The notes: generated by a model not told the origin, from the sequence alone. Counted from the stretch's first letter, positions 45,009 to 53,607 are shown. The stretch: 64,000 bases of DNA from Chlorobiota bacterium (GCA_013152085.1 JAADHC010000032.1:32517-96516); one strand, 5' to 3'. Numbers and translations: made by a program.

Positions 45009-45045
45009 ATTCCGCCTTCGCCCTACGGGCTCCGGAGGGCGAGAG
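45009..45045. repeat. Dispersed GC-rich hairpin element, copy 1
   Basis: TCCGCCTTCGCCCTACGGG followed by CTCCGGAGGGCGAGAG. It shares its opening and hairpin form with copy 2 at about 45750-45785 (TCCGCCTTCGCCGTAGGC then TACGGCGGGCAGAG). Both sit in low-complexity spacers flanking the nitroreductase gene. Such TCCGCCTTCGCC elements are known to be widespread in bacterial spacers; I infer a small non-autonomous repeat. Confidence 0.6.
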
Positions 45046-45096
45046 TTGCAGAGTATGAGCTTAGAACCATAAACTATGAACCAGGCACCATTAACC

Positions 45097-45660
45097 ATGA
45101 GCGATAAAGGATTTTTGACCCTGGCACTGAAGAGGCAGAGCGACAGGGAGTATTCAGACCGGCCTGTGGAAAAGGAAAAGCTTTTGCGCTGTCTTGAGGC
45201 CGCACGCATTGCCCCCTCGGCATGCAATTCTCAGCCATGGACCTTTATAGTGGTTGATGACCCGGAACTGAAAAACAAGATTGCCGATGCCACATCAAAC
45301 CGGCTGCTGCCGCTGAACCATTTTACGAAGCAGGCGCCTGTGCATGTAGTCATTGTGCAGGAAAAGGCCAAGCTTACCAGCAGCCTCGGAGGTGCAATAA
45401 AGGACAAAGAATACCCGCTTATGGACATAGGTATTGCCGCAGAGCATTTCTGCCTGCAAGCGGCGTCAGAGGGATTAGGAACATGCATGCTGGGCTGGTT
45501 CAACGAGAAAAAGGTGAAAAAATTCCTTGATATACCCGCCTCAAAAAGAGCGCTGCTTATCATCACCCTGGGTTATTCAAAGCAGGATACCAGGAAGAAA
45601 CAGCGCAAGGAACTGAAGGATATTACAAGGCATAATAATTACGGGAAGGTTTTTTATTGA
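45097..45660 (+). CDS. Nitroreductase-family flavoprotein
   Basis: A 187-residue FMN-dependent oxidoreductase. Motifs: RQSDREYSDRPVEKEKLLRC, AARIAPSACNSQPWTFIVVDD (flavin phosphate site), MDIGIAAEHFCLQAASEGLGTCMLGWFNEKKVK and LIITLGYSK. The family reduces nitroaromatics, quinones or flavins with NAD(P)H. I prefer the ATG at 45097; an upstream ATG at 45076 lies in low-complexity spacer sequence. It stands alone between two repeat-rich spacers. Confidence 0.9.
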   Translation: MSDKGFLTLALKRQSDREYSDRPVEKEKLLRCLEAARIAPSACNSQPWTFIVVDDPELKNKIADATSNRLLPLNHFTKQAPVHVVIVQEKAKLTSSLGGAIKDKEYPLMDIGIAAEHFCLQAASEGLGTCMLGWFNEKKVKKFLDIPASKRALLIITLGYSKQDTRKKQRKELKDITRHNNYGKVFY

Positions 45661-45749
45661 GGTTCAAAGTGACCGGACACTGAGTGTGGCGAGCGGAGCG
45701 AGACGTGTATCGAAGTGGCCGGAGAGGGAAGGATTAAGAAATCCGCCTT

Positions 45750-45785
45750 CGCCGTAGGCTACGGCGGGCAGAGGGAAGTCGAAGG
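45750..45785. repeat. Dispersed GC-rich hairpin element, copy 2
   Basis: TCCGCCTTCGCCGTAGGC followed by TACGGCGGGCAGAG. GCCGTAG and CTACGGC can pair perfectly. See copy 1 at 45009-45045. Confidence 0.6.
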
Positions 45786-46110
45786 GTCAATGAACGATGT
45801 ATTAATTACGCGTTGTTAATTCTGGGAAGATTGCTTCACCTCTTTCACAGCCTACCGGCTGTTGCAGAGGATTCGCAATGACCAGACTATGACAAAAGAA
45901 TTATCGTAGATAATATCTAAAATGATCCTTGTATGACCATCGAATTACGTGAGCGCCGGCAAACCAATGACAGCGATCAACGGGAGCAAATTACGTGAGC
46001 GAAGCGAATGAATTACAGGAGCGTTAGCAACCGAGTTACGTGAGGGCCTGGGCTCCATGAAAGGTCAACCCGGAAACCGAGAACCACGAACCGGGAACTG
46101 ATCTTTTCCC

Positions 46111-46118
46111 TATCTTTG
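46111..46118 (+). promoter_or_regulatory. Candidate -7 element for the surE-lpxB operon
   Basis: TATCTTTG, an exact TAnnTTTG match, 17 bases before the surE start. No -33 TTTG at normal spacing; upstream sequence is the GAACC-rich spacer. Confidence 0.5.
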
Positions 46119-46135
46119 CCAGATAATATTTAAGG

Positions 46136-46951
46136 ATGGAAAAAGAAAAACCCATCATACTGGTAACCAACGATGACGGCCCGCAGGCGGGGGGGATAAA
46201 AGCGCTGCTGGAGGTTGTCCGGCCGCTGGGGGAGGTGTATGCCGTAATCCCTGCCGAAGGACAATCGGGCATGTCGCATGCCATCACGGTACGGAAGCCC
46301 ATTTTCATTGAGAGGGAAATACACAGGAAAGACTTTCATTATTACGAAGTATCGGGGACGCCGGTGGATTGTGTCAAGCTGGCCATTCACACGCTTCTGC
46401 CCCGCAGGCCTGACCTGATCCTTTCGGGTATCAACCACGGCTCCAATGCTTCCGTCAACGTCATCTATTCCGGGACTATGGGTGCCGCCCTCGAAGGGGC
46501 TATCAACCGGATCCCTTCAGTTGGTTTTTCGATTAACAGTTTCAGCCCTGATGCTGATTTCACCGACGCTGCCGTGATCGCAGGGATGATCACCCGGCAG
46601 GTACTGGAAAACCCGGGAATGATCTGTTTAAATGTCAATATCCCTGCTGTTCCGGGAGACCAGATCAAAGGTATTCAGATCTGCCGGCAAACGGCAGGAT
46701 ACTGGTCGGAAGATTTTGAGCCGGTGGAGCCGCAAAACGGAAAACCGGGATACCTCCTCACCGGCGTCTTTCACAATGCCGAACCGGAAACTCCCGGAAC
46801 GGATGAGTGGGCACTGCGGCAGGGCTATGTTGCCATCGTGCCGGTACATCCCGATTTTACCAGCCATGAGGAGATCGAACCTTTGGCACGGTGGAATCTT
46901 GAGGAGATGTTTTTTGAACTGAAAACAGTTTTAACCCGTTACAAAAGATAA
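46136..46951 (+). CDS. surE: 5'-nucleotidase SurE
   Basis: A 271-residue metal-dependent phosphatase acting on nucleoside monophosphates and polyphosphate. Motifs: ILVTNDDGPQAGGIKAL with the metal-binding Asp pair near residue 10, VIPAEGQSGMSHAIT, SGTPVDCVKLAI, ILSGINHGSNASVNVIYSGTMGAALEG and FSINSF. The length is normal. It begins a four-gene run (surE, small membrane protein, lpxB, spoIID-like) with gaps of 10, 5 and 4 bases, an arrangement I recall from other Bacteroidota. Confidence 0.96.
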   Translation: MEKEKPIILVTNDDGPQAGGIKALLEVVRPLGEVYAVIPAEGQSGMSHAITVRKPIFIEREIHRKDFHYYEVSGTPVDCVKLAIHTLLPRRPDLILSGINHGSNASVNVIYSGTMGAALEGAINRIPSVGFSINSFSPDADFTDAAVIAGMITRQVLENPGMICLNVNIPAVPGDQIKGIQICRQTAGYWSEDFEPVEPQNGKPGYLLTGVFHNAEPETPGTDEWALRQGYVAIVPVHPDFTSHEEIEPLARWNLEEMFFELKTVLTRYKR

Positions 46952-46961
46952 CCAACCCGTC

Positions 46962-47258
46962 ATGAAAAAGGCAAAATATGATGTACAATTAACCGGCTGG
47001 ATCACCGGTCTGGTCCTCCCGTTACTCAGTTTTTTCATTATCTCAAAGCTTATGCTGACCGAAGGCACCCTGATCGAGTTCATTGCAAAGGCTGACAAGG
47101 CAAATGTGCTGTCGAAATTCATGAGCCTGGCGATGCTGCCCAACCTCCTGCTCTTTTTCATTTTCCTCTGGACCAGGTGGGACCGTGCATCCCGTGGCGT
47201 GCTGGCAGCCACCATTGTCTTGGCCGTGGTTATTGTTATTGTTAAATTTGCGGTATAA
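46962..47258 (+). CDS. Small membrane protein between surE and lpxB
   Basis: A 98-residue protein with three hydrophobic helices (about residues 10-29, 52-70, 79-97) and a short loop with LMLTEGTLIEFIAKADK. I do not recognise a named domain. Its constant place between surE and lpxB suggests a role at the inner membrane related to lipid A or envelope stress, but that is only context. Confidence 0.8.
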   Translation: MKKAKYDVQLTGWITGLVLPLLSFFIISKLMLTEGTLIEFIAKADKANVLSKFMSLAMLPNLLLFFIFLWTRWDRASRGVLAATIVLAVVIVIVKFAV

Positions 47259-47263
47259 CGGTT

Positions 47264-48385
47264 ATGCGGTTTGTCATCATTGCCGGCGAAGCTTCGGGCG
47301 ACCTGCACGGGTCAAACCTGATCCGTGCCATTAAAACATTGCAACCCGATGCGGAATTCCGTTTTTTCGGCGGGGAGAGAATGGCATCCCTGGCCGACGG
47401 GCTGGTGAAAGACTACCGTGACATGGCCTTTATGGGGTTTTTCGAGGTGCTTACCCACCTCAACTCGATACGGAAAAACCTGCAAACCGCCAGAGAAATG
47501 ATACTGGATTTTAAACCTGAGGCTGTAATCCTGATCGATTACCCTGGTTTCAACCTGCGGATTGCCGCTTTCGCAAAGGAGCAGGACATCCCGGTATTTT
47601 ACTACATCTCTCCGAAAGTCTGGGCGTGGAAGCAGTCGCGTATTCTGAAAATCCGTCAGACTGTCGACCGGATGTTTGCCATCCTCCCCTTCGAAGTGGC
47701 ATTCTACCGGCAGCATGGGATGGAAGTCTCCTATTCAGGAAATCCGGTGCTGGATGAGATTGACCGGTACCTGAAAAATACCCCGGAAAAAGAGGCGATA
47801 CGGTCGGAGTTCAACCTGGGAGAAAAACCCCTGATCCTCCTTGCCCCCGGCAGCCGGAAACAGGAGCTGAAATATAACCTTTCGCATATGGTTGCCCTTA
47901 CAGAGCGTTTTCCCGGTTACCGGTTTGTGATTGCCGGCGCTCCCGGTCTGACACCGGAGGATTATGCGCCATATCTCAACGACAAAGATATTCCTGTGAT
48001 TCCCGGACGGTTTTATGATCTGTTGCTCCTGGCAGAGGCAGCTATTGTTACCTCCGGCACAGCCACACTCGAGACGGCCCTGATGAATGTTCCGCAGGTG
48101 GCGGTTTATAAAGGCAATACCCTCTCTTACGCCGTTGCCAAACGGCTGGTCAGGGTAAAATACATCTCGCTGGTGAACCTGATCGCAGATGCTCCGGTAA
48201 TCCGCGAGCTGATACAGAATGAGGTAAGACCGGAAATCATTGCTGCCGAAACCGCAAGGATCCTGCCGGGCGGGGAGAAACGCGGACAGATGCTGGAAGG
48301 CTACCTGAAGGTTCGGGATATCCTCGGCAAACCGGGGGTATCCGAACGGGTGGCCCGGGAGATGATTGAACGACTGGAGAAGTGA
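47264..48385 (+). CDS. lpxB: Lipid-A-disaccharide synthase
   Basis: A 373-residue GT19 glycosyltransferase that joins UDP-2,3-diacylglucosamine and lipid X to form the lipid A disaccharide at the inner membrane. Motifs: IIAGEASGDLHGSNLIRAI at the start, FFGGERM, DYPGFNLRIA, YYISPKVWAWKQSRI, SYSGNPVLDEI, LLAPGSRKQELKYNL and TSGTATLETALMNVPQVAVYK. The length is typical. It confirms a Gram-negative envelope. Confidence 0.96.
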   Translation: MRFVIIAGEASGDLHGSNLIRAIKTLQPDAEFRFFGGERMASLADGLVKDYRDMAFMGFFEVLTHLNSIRKNLQTAREMILDFKPEAVILIDYPGFNLRIAAFAKEQDIPVFYYISPKVWAWKQSRILKIRQTVDRMFAILPFEVAFYRQHGMEVSYSGNPVLDEIDRYLKNTPEKEAIRSEFNLGEKPLILLAPGSRKQELKYNLSHMVALTERFPGYRFVIAGAPGLTPEDYAPYLNDKDIPVIPGRFYDLLLLAEAAIVTSGTATLETALMNVPQVAVYKGNTLSYAVAKRLVRVKYISLVNLIADAPVIRELIQNEVRPEIIAAETARILPGGEKRGQMLEGYLKVRDILGKPGVSERVAREMIERLEK

Positions 48386-48389
48386 AACG

Positions 48390-49544
48390 ATGAAAGCCTT
48401 AATCTTAAAATTTCTTACCGCATACTCGAATCACAGGTTCATCTTTTTGCTTCTTCTTTCTTTCTTTTACACTGCATCCGGACAGGAAGTAACGATTGCA
48501 CTTTATTACCACCGCCCGCTTGAACAGGTTGTTTTCACGGCTACTTCCGGCAGTTATGAAATCGTGGCCGGAGATACGGGAAAAAGGATATTGCAACAGG
48601 GCGAGATGGTTTATCTTTCCGCCGTGGACTCGCTTATAGTCCTTTACCGGCCGGAACGGGAGACAGTGCAAAGTGACAGCATCCTGCTCAGATCTGTTCC
48701 GGAGGACAATGATAACAGCAGATTCCGCCTCCAGGCAGTCACTCCCGCCCTTCCGGCAAATGAATACCCCGGCAGCCTGGTGCTGAAAGCCGGCAACGGT
48801 ATCCTGCTACCGGTTAATCATGCGGACCGGGAAACCTATATTGCCGCAGTCACCGAAGCCGAAGGCGGGGGTATGGCACCGGCAGCTTATGTGCAGGCGC
48901 AAGCCATCCTGGTACGCACTTTTCTGGCGTCCGCCGGGGAAAGGCATGCCGGTGAAGGCTTCGATCTCTGCGACGGCGTTCACTGCCAGGTCTATCATGG
49001 GATAGGTACATACCACAGCCGTATCCTGGAAATTACACGAACCACCACCGGAAAGATTCTAAGGAACAGCAACGGAAATCCAGCCCGTATTGCCTATCAT
49101 TCCAACAGCGGTGGCGAAACCGCCGATGCCCGGGATGTATGGCTGATCCCGCTGCCAACCCTCAAGCCGGTAAGAGATCCTTATTCACTGCAAGGACCTC
49201 ATGCCGTATGGAAACGTAAGTTTCCCCTGGCTACCTGGCGAAAGGTACTGGCTGATCTTGGGATGACGGATGTAGAAAACCTTCCTGCCAATGCATTTAA
49301 CTTCCGGCAGGACCACCGGACACGGGTCTATCTTCCCGCCCGGGATGGCATTCCCTTTCGCCTGCTTCGCGAAAAGCTGGATCTTCCCTCCGCCTTTTTT
49401 TCCGTAACGGTAAAGGATAACAAAGTGATCCTGGACGGCCGCGGTTACGGTCACGGCCTCGGCCTCTCGCAGGAAGGCGCCATGGAAATGGCCAGGCAGG
49501 GGTTTACCGCGGAGGAAATCCTGGAGTTTTATTTTCAGAAATAA
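48390..49544 (+). CDS. SpoIID/LytB-domain cell-wall protein
   Basis: A 384-residue exported protein (signal FIFLLLLSFFYTASGQ). The SpoIID domain lies at about residues 145-384: EAEGGGMAPAAYVQAQAILVRTFLAS, DGVHCQVYHG, YHSNSGGETADARDVW and the very conserved GRGYGHGLGLSQEGAMEMARQG before the end. In sporulating bacteria SpoIID cuts glycan strands without stem peptides; Bacteroidota homologs probably remodel peptidoglycan too. The start at 48390 lies 4 bases after lpxB; an earlier frame would overlap lpxB. Confidence 0.88.
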   Translation: MKALILKFLTAYSNHRFIFLLLLSFFYTASGQEVTIALYYHRPLEQVVFTATSGSYEIVAGDTGKRILQQGEMVYLSAVDSLIVLYRPERETVQSDSILLRSVPEDNDNSRFRLQAVTPALPANEYPGSLVLKAGNGILLPVNHADRETYIAAVTEAEGGGMAPAAYVQAQAILVRTFLASAGERHAGEGFDLCDGVHCQVYHGIGTYHSRILEITRTTTGKILRNSNGNPARIAYHSNSGGETADARDVWLIPLPTLKPVRDPYSLQGPHAVWKRKFPLATWRKVLADLGMTDVENLPANAFNFRQDHRTRVYLPARDGIPFRLLREKLDLPSAFFSVTVKDNKVILDGRGYGHGLGLSQEGAMEMARQGFTAEEILEFYFQK

Positions 49545-49598
49545 TTACCAACATTACTCCTGAAGAAACACTCTGGTAAAAAATCCCTAATAAAGGGG

Positions 49599-49630
49599 AT
49601 TGCCATGATGAACCTTATTTAATAATTTTA
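49599..49630 (+). promoter_or_regulatory. Candidate promoter for the hemerythrin/PAS gene
   Basis: ATTG at 49599-49602 and TAATTTTA at 49623-49630 (one base off the -7 consensus), spacing 20 bases; the start codon at 49660 is 29 bases further. Confidence 0.45.
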
Positions 49631-49659
49631 CACACTGCAACGAATCCAACCACGGGAAC

Positions 49660-50892
49660 ATGAGTGAACTGATCAATAATTCGAACGAAAGAAAGAAAAA
49701 ACTCAAAGAGTTGATTCTCAAACTGCATCAGGGTGAATCGGAACAACAGGTAAAACAACAGCTTCTGGAAAGTTTAAGCAGTATTCCTTACGGAGAGGTT
49801 GTGGATGTTGAACAGGAACTGATCAGCGAGGGACTGCCGGAACAGGAAATACTGAGACTTTGTGACGCCCATTCGGCGGTTCTGCACGGGAATATTGATT
49901 TATCGGCATCCGCAGCCATTCCCGAAGGCCATCCCGTTGACGTAATGATCAACGAAAACAAAGCATTAAAGAAAATAGCAGAAAATATTGAAAACACTAT
50001 ACTGGAAATAACTGAAAAAGAGAACATTACCCTGGAACCCTTTGTTTTAAAACTTAGAGTTTTTTTCAACAATCTTTTTGATGTTGACAAGCATTACCGG
50101 CGCAAGGAATACCTGATCTTCCCGTATCTTGAAAACCAGGGAGTCACCGGGCCACCGAAAGTGATGTGGGGCAAGCATGATGAGATTCGTGAACTGATTA
50201 AGGGCAGCATCGAACTTTTACAGACGGAAGATATCACAAGTGAAGAACTTCTGGCATCGGCAGAGCTTATCCTTCTTCCTGCCGCCAGAGGAGTGAAGGA
50301 AATGATTATCAAAGAAGAAGAGATTTTGTTTCCCATAGCACTGGATAAGCTTACCGAATCCGACTGGTATGAGATAAGCAAACAATCGCTGGAAATCGGG
50401 TTTTGTCTGTATGATCCTCAGGAAGAATGGAAACCGGACTGGGCACCGGAAGATACCTTGTCCGAGATGAACAAAAGTGGAGCGAACATCCGGTTACCGT
50501 CGGGAAGTTTTACCGTGGAGGAACTCCTCGCTATTCTGAACACACTTCCCGTTGACATCACTTTTGTTGACCGCAACGACAAGGTGAAATTTTTTTCACA
50601 GGGAAAAGAAAGGATTTTTCAACGGAACCGTGCCATTTTAAACCGGGATGTCAGGCATTGCCATCCGCCGGCAAGCGCCCATATTGTTGATAAGATCATC
50701 GAAGACTTCAGAAGCGGAAGGGAAAACCGTTCACCGTTCCGGATAATTAAAGGGGGGCAGATGATCCATATCGAATATTTTGCACTGCGCAACGAAAAGG
50801 GCGAATATCTCGGCACACTCGAGGTCTCACACGATGTCACCAGGTACAGGGAACTGGAAGGGGAACAAAGAATTTTATCATATCGGAAATAG
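49660..50892 (+). CDS. DUF438-hemerythrin-PAS domain protein
   Basis: A 410-residue cytoplasmic protein with three modules. DUF438 covers ~5-75 (LKELILKLHQGES, then PYGEVVDVEQELISEG). A hemerythrin HHE domain covers ~85-235, with metal-ligand His and Glu in EGHPVDVMINENKAL, VDKHYRRKEYLIFPYLE, WGKHDEIRELI and IKEEEILFPIAL. A PAS domain covers ~285-400 (LNTLPVDITFVDRNDKVKFFS, and HCHPPASAHIVDKII). Such proteins are thought to sense or scavenge O2, NO or reactive species. The next gene starts 2 bases later and carries related redox domains, so the two act together. Confidence 0.92.
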   Translation: MSELINNSNERKKKLKELILKLHQGESEQQVKQQLLESLSSIPYGEVVDVEQELISEGLPEQEILRLCDAHSAVLHGNIDLSASAAIPEGHPVDVMINENKALKKIAENIENTILEITEKENITLEPFVLKLRVFFNNLFDVDKHYRRKEYLIFPYLENQGVTGPPKVMWGKHDEIRELIKGSIELLQTEDITSEELLASAELILLPAARGVKEMIIKEEEILFPIALDKLTESDWYEISKQSLEIGFCLYDPQEEWKPDWAPEDTLSEMNKSGANIRLPSGSFTVEELLAILNTLPVDITFVDRNDKVKFFSQGKERIFQRNRAILNRDVRHCHPPASAHIVDKIIEDFRSGRENRSPFRIIKGGQMIHIEYFALRNEKGEYLGTLEVSHDVTRYRELEGEQRILSYRK

Positions 50893-50894
50893 TT

Positions 50895-51422
50895 ATGGGA
50901 AACAACCCGTTCATCATCAATCCGAGGACCAAACTTATGCAGTTGCTGGAAACATATCCGCAACTCGAAGAAGTGTTAATCAGATATGTTCCGGCATTTA
51001 AGAAATTAAAGAATCCTGTGCTGAGAAGGACAGTTGCAAGAATTGCCACTTTACAGCAGGTGGCGAATATCGGTAATGTTAAGGTGGGAGATTTGATAAA
51101 CCTGTTAAGAAAAGAAGTTGGTCAGGACTTATATACCGGCGATGAAGAGTCGGTATACAATACGAAAAAACCCGGGTGGTTTGACGAATCTTTGATTTCC
51201 CGTGAATTTGACATACGGGAAATGCTTGCCGCAGGTGAACAGCCGGTAAACCAGGTCATTTCGGATTTAAACGAACTGCCTGAAGGGAAGATATACAAAC
51301 TCATTGCACCTTTCCTGCCTGCACCGCTTATTGACAAAGCCTCCAGCCTGGGCGTCGGTCACTGGGTGGATAAAACACAGGTGGAACTGTTTACCGTGTA
51401 TTTCTTTAAAGGGATAAAGTAG
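50895..51422 (+). CDS. DUF1858-DUF2249 domain protein
   Basis: A 175-residue protein. The N-terminal ~65 residues match DUF1858 (PRTKLMQLLETYPQLEEVLI, LRRTVARIATLQQVANIG, VGDLINLLR), the domain also found in ScdA/RIC-type proteins that help repair iron-sulfur centres after nitrosative stress. The C-terminal ~70 residues match DUF2249 (FDIREMLAAGEQPVNQVISD, KIYKLIAPFLPAPLID, HWVDKTQVELFTVYF). It is translationally linked to the DUF438-hemerythrin-PAS gene. A shared role in NO/O2 response is inferred from domains and pairing. Confidence 0.88.
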   Translation: MGNNPFIINPRTKLMQLLETYPQLEEVLIRYVPAFKKLKNPVLRRTVARIATLQQVANIGNVKVGDLINLLRKEVGQDLYTGDEESVYNTKKPGWFDESLISREFDIREMLAAGEQPVNQVISDLNELPEGKIYKLIAPFLPAPLIDKASSLGVGHWVDKTQVELFTVYFFKGIK

Positions 51423-52192
51423 CGATTTACTTTTTTTTGGTGCGGCCCGCCTCCGCTCTATAAGAGCTTCAACGGGCGAAGGGTGCATGGTGCGTGGTGA
51501 GGAAAAAATGAGCACCCGAAGGGAGGCGGAAGAAAGGTTGAATGTCGAATGATGAAGGTCAAAGTTGATCGATGAACGGCGAAGTTCGAAGTGCAGCGAA
51601 GACGCCGAGACATATTGCAGGTGAGTCATAAGTGTTGAAGTTCGTAGCTGATCGCCATGTTACCTTCTGCATTGATTTTCCTTCTTACCTCAGTAATACA
51701 ATAATGCGACTCCTGACGGAGTCGTTTTTAATGTGTGTGAGTTGTTACAATAATTTGACTCCTGCGGAGTCATAAAGTTAGCTTATCCACAGGTTAACCG
51801 GCAAGGTTTTAATCCAAAGTATTTACTCCCGGAATCCCGGTATGTACTGATCCCTTCGGGATCATATTATTGTAAAACCTGTACAAACAATTATCCGACC
51901 CCCGAGGGGTCGCAGTATAAATCCTTTCCCGTTAAAATTCTACAACCCGATGACTGACCGGATGGTCATGGCAGCCTGTCCGGAGGGAAAGAGGTGATGA
52001 GGGACTAAATTGTGAGGAAGTGAAGTGACTATGGAAAAACGACTTAAACAGACGGCGAAAATCAGATAGAGTAAATGTCGAAAGGGTTGAAAAGTCAAAT
52101 GATACAAATGCTTCAAATTTCATGTAGAATTGTAAATTTGGAAAAATAATGATCTGTGCATAAGTACCATAATAACATTAAAACAAAGATTT
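51423..52192. other. 770-base gene-free region of repeats
   Basis: The first part (51423-51640) is low-complexity purine-rich sequence like the spacers at 7950-8210 and 45661-46100, including a relative of the GC hairpin (GCCCGCCTCCGC to CGGGCGAAGG). The middle (51700-51915) is a set of four short palindromes annotated separately. The last part (51950-52190) is again low complexity. No gene is supported. Confidence 0.6.
51708..51913. repeat. Cluster of four REP-like palindromes
   Basis: Four hairpins share one plan, a 7-bp stem YGAYYCC/GGRRTCR with a 3-4 base loop: 51708-51725 (CGACTCC TGAC GGAGTCG), 51757-51773 (TGACTCC TGC GGAGTCA), 51849-51865 (TGATCCC TTC GGGATCA), 51897-51913 (CGACCCC CGA GGGGTCG). 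The first two are preceded by TACAATAAT, and the third is followed by its complement ATTATTGTA, so the units carry an orientation tag; the fourth has a weaker ACAATTAT. Compensating changes keep the stems paired, as in REP/REPIN families mobilised by RAYT transposases (inference). Confidence 0.75.
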
Positions 52193-53308
52193 ATGAAACC
52201 GGGAAAAATTTCACATATCAGCCAAATGGCAGGTTTAATTTTGGGTATCATGACCCTGCTTCTCTCCTGTAACACGGAAACCGAGAATCAGCAAATTCAC
52301 GGAATAAAGATTTACAATATCAGCGGGGATATTGATTCCCTTGTATCCGAATGGGTTGATCTCGGGATCAATACGGCGTTTGTCAGTGTAGAAATTGCAT
52401 CAAACAACACATTCAGGAATAAAGCAAAAGAAAACAGCATCTGCGTTTTTATCATTGAACCCATATTATTCAATCCTGAGATGCTGAAGAAGGATTCATC
52501 CTTATATGCCATTACCAACAAGGGGAATATTGCCAAATCAGACTGGGTGGAATTTGTCTGCCCGTCAAACGAAGCCTACAGGGATTTCATACTGAAACAG
52601 CTTGAAAAGGATGTCCGAACGCTGAAACCCGACGGGATCAGTCTGGATTTCATCCGTCATTTTGTGTACTGGGAAATGGTTGGTCCGGAACAACCGGCAG
52701 ACTGTATTGAGCACGGATGTTTTTGCAATATGTGTGCAAATAATTTTTCCAAAGAAACGGAAATAGTATTTCCGGATACATTTACGGACATCGCCGGAAG
52801 AGCAGATTATATCCTTAACCATTACAAAGATGAATGGACCGTATGGAAATGCGGGCTGATCACCTCATTCGTAGAAGAGATCACAACGGATTTGAAATCC
52901 GTTGACCCGGATCTGAAATTTAACCTCCATGCCGTTCCCTGGCGGTCAGATGATTATGCCGGGGGGATTAAAACCATCGCAGGTCAGGATTTTGCCGCAT
53001 TGAGCCAATATGTTGATTTTATTTCGCCCATGTGTTATGCCTTTATGCTATACCGGGACGGGCCGTGGGTTGCTTCGGTAGTCGAAAATCTGGATAAACA
53101 GGCGCCCGGGAAGATACTCCCCAGCATCCAGGTAAGACAGGAGTACAGAACCGATCAGGTCAGTGACAGGAAGTTTGAATCATATCTTCAACATGCCCTA
53201 AAAGCACCTTCAAAAGGTGTGATCTTCTGGTCGTGGGAACACCTGGAAAAGGAACCGGGAAAGAAAAAAATAATCAAAGCATATCTAACCCCTGATTCTC
53301 ACAAATAA
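52193..53308 (+). CDS. Lipoprotein with glycosidase-like TIM barrel (GHL/DUF-type)
   Basis: A 371-residue lipoprotein (lipobox ending LLLSC at about residue 25). The barrel shows WVDLGINTAFVSVEIA, WVEFVCPSNEAYRDFILKQL, LKPDGISLDFIRH with the putative catalytic Asp, a cysteine set CIEHGCFCNMCANNF, FNLHAVPW, YVDFISPMCYA, and GVIFWSWEHL. This matches the GHL10-like putative glycoside hydrolases (DGIxLDYIRYP followed by CFCxxC). It is preceded by repeats and followed by a stub of a T9SS tail. Confidence 0.78.
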   Translation: MKPGKISHISQMAGLILGIMTLLLSCNTETENQQIHGIKIYNISGDIDSLVSEWVDLGINTAFVSVEIASNNTFRNKAKENSICVFIIEPILFNPEMLKKDSSLYAITNKGNIAKSDWVEFVCPSNEAYRDFILKQLEKDVRTLKPDGISLDFIRHFVYWEMVGPEQPADCIEHGCFCNMCANNFSKETEIVFPDTFTDIAGRADYILNHYKDEWTVWKCGLITSFVEEITTDLKSVDPDLKFNLHAVPWRSDDYAGGIKTIAGQDFAALSQYVDFISPMCYAFMLYRDGPWVASVVENLDKQAPGKILPSIQVRQEYRTDQVSDRKFESYLQHALKAPSKGVIFWSWEHLEKEPGKKKIIKAYLTPDSHK

Positions 53309-53338
53309 GGAACAATTTGTAATCATAACGGAATGTTG

Positions 53339-53362
53339 ATTACAAAAAAGTTTATGAAATAA
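53339..53362 (+). pseudogene. Last codons of a lost T9SS gene
   Basis: The codons read ITKKFMK and a TAA stop, matching ITKRFLK-stop at the end of the GH5 gene (61084-61107) at DNA level. The surrounding sequence stays alignable downstream. It is interpreted as the remaining 3' tip of a plus-strand gene once sitting beside the minus-strand T9SS gene. Confidence 0.5.
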
Positions 53363-53607
53363 CCGGATATGATTATTTTATGACTATTTTCCCGGTGGTT
53401 CTAACGGTTTCGTCATTGCCGCGTACTTCATAAAAATAGAAACCGCTGCCCAAATCCTCCACATTGATCTTTGTTTCGCTGTTTGATATTTTTATCTGTT
53501 TTACTTTTCTGCACTTTTCTGCCCGACGCATCATACAGGAAAAAATCAACCCGTTGTGATATCGCTCTTTCAAAACTCAGGGAAACCGAATGCCCGGCAG
53601 GATTGGG
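53339..53607. repeat. Long direct repeat, left copy (partner 61084-61345)
   Basis: About 260 bases are nearly identical to 61084-61345, offset 7745 bases at the left edge. The shared part includes the stop codon of a plus-strand T9SS tail, the short convergent gap, and the minus-strand sorting-domain coding sequence. Beyond about 53607 the two loci diverge. Recombination between the copies would delete IS982, the GH30 gene and the GH5 gene. Confidence 0.85.

Larger units (their letters stand above)
45661..46135. other. 475-base repeat-rich spacer before surE
   Basis: It contains the second copy of the TCCGCCTTCGCC hairpin (about 45750-45785); quasi-repeats of the phrase AATTACGTGAGCG / AAATTACGTGAGCGAAGC / GAGTTACGTGAGGG (around 45945-46045); and a GAACC-rich stretch (46073-46101). 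Near its end TATCTTTG (46111-46118) is an exact -7 element for surE. No gene is seen. Confidence 0.6.

Noticed and set aside
51700..51915. Possible CRISPR array
   Set aside because: The units are palindromes of variable sequence with irregular spacing and no cas genes; a REP-like family fits better.
51932..52123. Minus-strand 63-codon open frame in the repeat-rich region
   Set aside because: Low-complexity Ser/Phe/Thr sequence from a purine-rich spacer, no domain, no start signal.
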